Shown one piece after another: positions 6,108 through 7,952 of a stretch of DNA of 7,952 bases. The stretch's first letter is position 1, and every line of letters starts with the position of its first letter. Position numbers and translations under genes: made by a program. Source of the DNA: Candidatus Bathyarchaeota archaeon. Its GTDB lineage: Archaea > Thermoproteota > Bathyarchaeia > TCS64. The stretch covers positions 1-7,952 of the forward strand of contig WJIV01000041.1 in the NCBI GenBank assembly GCA_014730055.1, given 5' to 3'. The notes under the pieces were generated by a model that was not told where the DNA came from, made no database searches, and was given only the letters and a program-made list of their open reading frames with translations.

Positions 6108-7658
6108 TTGGGAAAGGAAGTCATATTCATCGCGTACCAGAACCAGGAAAACCTTGGGGTAGGATACCTCTCCTCTTTTTTAGAATCAAAAGGCTTCACT
6201 TCTGAGATCATAGACTGGAACCAGGATCCTATGTCTATTCATAAAAAAATATCATATGAGGACCCGATTCTTGTAGGCTTCTCCCTAATCTTCCAGTACG
6301 ACTTTAGTAGGCTATATAAGGTGTCCCACTATCTACGGGATAGAGGTCTGAAACAACATTTCACGGTTGGTGGGCATTACCCGAGCCTAAGGTACGGAAC
6401 AGTGCTAGAGGAGGCTAGATCCATCGACTCGGTAGTTAGGTTCGAAGGAGAGATTACCTTAACTGAGCTCGTGAAAACGTTGAAGGAAGGTGGTGACTGG
6501 AGGTCCCTCCCGGGTCTTGCCTACTTTCATAGAGGTGAGAGTGTCTCTAACGAGCTTCGACCCCTCATGGATGACCTAGACAACTTGCCCTTCCCAAAGA
6601 GGAGCTACGCTGATACATTCTCCTGCTTGGGAGTTAAATTTACATCCCTCCTAGGAAGCAGGGGCTGCTACAGGAATTGCTCCTTCTGCAGCATACGGGC
6701 ATTCTACGGAGCCCCACCAGGTAGACTAAGGAGAACTCGATCCCCGGAAAATATTGTCAATGAGATGGAGAAACTCTATGACACGGGTATCAAGATTTTC
6801 CTGTTTCAGGACGATGACTTCTTCTCCCCCGGACCAGACGGTTACAGCTGGGCAAAAGAGCTGCTAAATGAGCTGGAGCTTAGGAACTTCTCGGATGACA
6901 TTCTTTGGAAGATAAACTGCAGGGCTGATGAGGTAAAGGAAGACTTCTTCTCAATGCTCAAAGAAGTTGGTCTTTACATGGTTTACCTGGGTATAGAGTC
7001 AGGTAGTGACGTGGGGCTCAGACTGATGAATAAACAACTGAGGGTTAGTGACAACCTTAGGGCTGTGAAGACCATTAAAAAGATCGGGATGACCTACGAC
7101 TTCGGGTTCATGCTCTTCGATCCCATGAGTAGCTTTACCACCCTCCAGGAAAACATAGACTTCCTCAGGACCATCTGCGAGGACGGAAGCTGCCCAATTA
7201 CTTTTTGTAAGATGCTTCCCTACGCGGGGACCCCCATTGAGGAACAGCTGAAGCTAGAAGATAGGTTAATCGGCGGAATAACCGACCCCAACTATAAGTT
7301 CCTATCACCAGAGATGGATAAATATTATAGATTCGTAACTGAGACATTCAACGAGTACATGAGTCCCCAGGGGCTCTCATCACAGCTCAGGTGGCATATA
7401 AATGAGCTGAACGTCATAAAGAAGTTTTACGGGGAACAGGAGGGATTCATGGATTACTTAGAGGTCTTCAGGGAAATTGTAAAAAGATCAAATATCGCCT
7501 CACTGGATACGTTGGAATCAAGCCTAGAAATATTTGAATCAGGTAGAGTCACTGAGCACCAATTAAGGGAGATCCAGGCCAGCCTAGTTTATGAACACAG
7601 GAATCTTATTTCTGCATTGATCAGAGAGATGAAGGCCTTCCGTGGCAAAGAGACCTGA
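6108..7658 (+). CDS. Radical SAM protein with N-terminal B12-binding-like domain
   Basis: A 516-residue cytoplasmic enzyme. Residues about 1-130 form a Rossmann-like cobalamin-binding type domain (E-V-I-F-I-A at the start, L-G-V-G-Y-L-S-S-F-L, F-T-V-G-G-H-Y-P-S, F-E-G-E). A linker with L-P-F-P-K-R (160-165) precedes the radical SAM core, whose cluster motif C-Y-R-N-C-S-F-C gives Cys187, Cys191 and Cys194 as iron-sulfur ligands. F-Q-D-D-D-F-F (233-239) and Y-L-G-I-E-S-G-S (293-300) are the usual later core motifs. A helical tail follows from about 400. The canonical D-x-H-x-x-G cobalamin loop is not evident, so B12 may be bound without an axial His or not at all. Relatives include methyltransferases, cyclases and RiPP-modifying enzymes; the substrate is unknown. 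TTG 6108 is the only common start codon before the conserved fold, since TGA 6099-6101 is in frame just upstream. GTGA (6098-6101) may serve as a weak SD, with coupling to the preceding gene. Confidence 0.9.
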   Translation: MGKEVIFIAYQNQENLGVGYLSSFLESKGFTSEIIDWNQDPMSIHKKISYEDPILVGFSLIFQYDFSRLYKVSHYLRDRGLKQHFTVGGHYPSLRYGTVLEEARSIDSVVRFEGEITLTELVKTLKEGGDWRSLPGLAYFHRGESVSNELRPLMDDLDNLPFPKRSYADTFSCLGVKFTSLLGSRGCYRNCSFCSIRAFYGAPPGRLRRTRSPENIVNEMEKLYDTGIKIFLFQDDDFFSPGPDGYSWAKELLNELELRNFSDDILWKINCRADEVKEDFFSMLKEVGLYMVYLGIESGSDVGLRLMNKQLRVSDNLRAVKTIKKIGMTYDFGFMLFDPMSSFTTLQENIDFLRTICEDGSCPITFCKMLPYAGTPIEEQLKLEDRLIGGITDPNYKFLSPEMDKYYRFVTETFNEYMSPQGLSSQLRWHINELNVIKKFYGEQEGFMDYLEVFREIVKRSNIASLDTLESSLEIFESGRVTEHQLREIQASLVYEHRNLISALIREMKAFRGKET

Positions 7659-7669
7659 ATGCAACTTCG

Positions 7670-7675
7670 TTTTTT
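7670..7675 (+). terminator. Oligo-T tract after the radical SAM gene
   Basis: Six T residues begin 12 bases after the stop codon, a modest archaeal termination signal. It suggests that the subtilase downstream may be transcribed separately, perhaps from GATAAATTTT at 7677-7686. Confidence 0.4.
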
Positions 7676-7711
7676 AGATAAATTTTAATTCCCGAACCCC
7701 TAGTTTTTTAT

Positions 7712-7715
7712 AGGT
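7712..7715 (+). promoter_or_regulatory. Weak Shine-Dalgarno site AGGT before the subtilase
   Basis: AGGT lies 6 bases before ATG 7722 and supports translation of the signal-peptide frame. The same AGGT core precedes the coiled-coil gene. Confidence 0.5.
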
Positions 7716-7721
7716 AAAATT

Positions 7722-7952
7722 ATGAGAATTAGAAATCATCTTACAGTAGTACTTGTTATTCTCTTACTCAGCACAACATTTAGTCTCAGCATCCGTAGGT
7801 CAGCCTAAGGGCAGATACATAGTTGTATTGGAGGAGGGGGTAGACCCTCGAGCTGTGGCCAAAGCACACGGTTTGACGCCTGCCCATGTTTACAATCACG
7901 CCCTCAAGGGCTTCTCGGCAGTAGGGGTGACTCATGGCATTGGAGAGGGATC
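7722..7952 (+). CDS. Secreted subtilisin-like protease, 5' part (signal peptide and I9 propeptide), frameshifted and cut by window end
   Basis: ATG 7722 opens a 28-codon frame ending at TAA 7806-7808. Its product is a signal peptide (M-R-I-R-N-H, then L-T-V-V-L-V-I-L-L-L-S-T-T-F-S-L-S). The frame one base later is open from a TAG at 7747-7749 to the window end and gives S-A-S-V-G-Q-P-K-G-R, then Y-I-V-V-L-E-E-G-V-D-P and H-A-L-K-G-F-S-A-V. The latter two are hallmark motifs of the inhibitor I9 propeptide, which folds and inhibits S8 subtilases until export. A natural junction is L-S-L-S followed by A-S-V-G-Q, so the shift lies within about 7750-7806, most likely near 7785-7792. The catalytic domain (Asp, His, Ser) is beyond the window, so the protease identity rests on the propeptide. 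The break may be a sequence error, a disabling mutation or recoding. Confidence 0.7.

Overview
The window looks archaeal. Genes are preceded by TATA boxes, by Shine-Dalgarno (SD) motifs of the GGTGAT and GGAGG type, or by nothing at all (apparently leaderless). Intergenic DNA is very AT-rich, genes end near oligo-T tracts, and codons favour AGG/AGA and ATA. I cannot place the lineage with confidence; a euryarchaeon of the thermophile or methanogen kind is my best guess. No rRNA, tRNA, CRISPR array or transposase was found.

Layout. 1-564 (+) is the 3' end of a probable nucleotidyltransferase-fold protein. 565-916 is non-coding DNA with two TATA boxes. 917-1345 (+) is a small unknown protein. 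1381-3666 (-) is a large membrane-anchored SppA-type serine peptidase, fused to a GATase-like domain and a further C-terminal beta domain. 3845-4497 (+) is a secreted beta-rich protein whose signal peptide and body lie in different frames. 4599-5441 (-) is a membrane-anchored coiled-coil protein with a beta-sandwich tail. 5442-5876 is a long AT-rich gap. 5877-6098 (+) is a 73-residue unknown protein, followed 9 bases later by a B12-binding-like radical SAM enzyme (6108-7658). 7722-7952 (+) is the start of a secreted subtilase (signal peptide plus I9 propeptide), also frame-shifted between signal peptide and body and cut by the window edge.

Theme. Four of the eight genes encode membrane-anchored or exported proteins and two of these are peptidases, so this is a cell-surface region. 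The radical SAM pair is the best candidate for a small undescribed system: a short charged protein with an aromatic/proline centre, in apparent operon with a radical SAM enzyme and with a peptidase downstream, resembles a peptide-modification locus. That is inference only. Two other points need checking. Two separate secretion genes share the same break just after the signal peptide. A perfect 12-bp palindrome, AACAATATTGTT, sits just upstream of the likely TATA boxes of two plus-strand genes.
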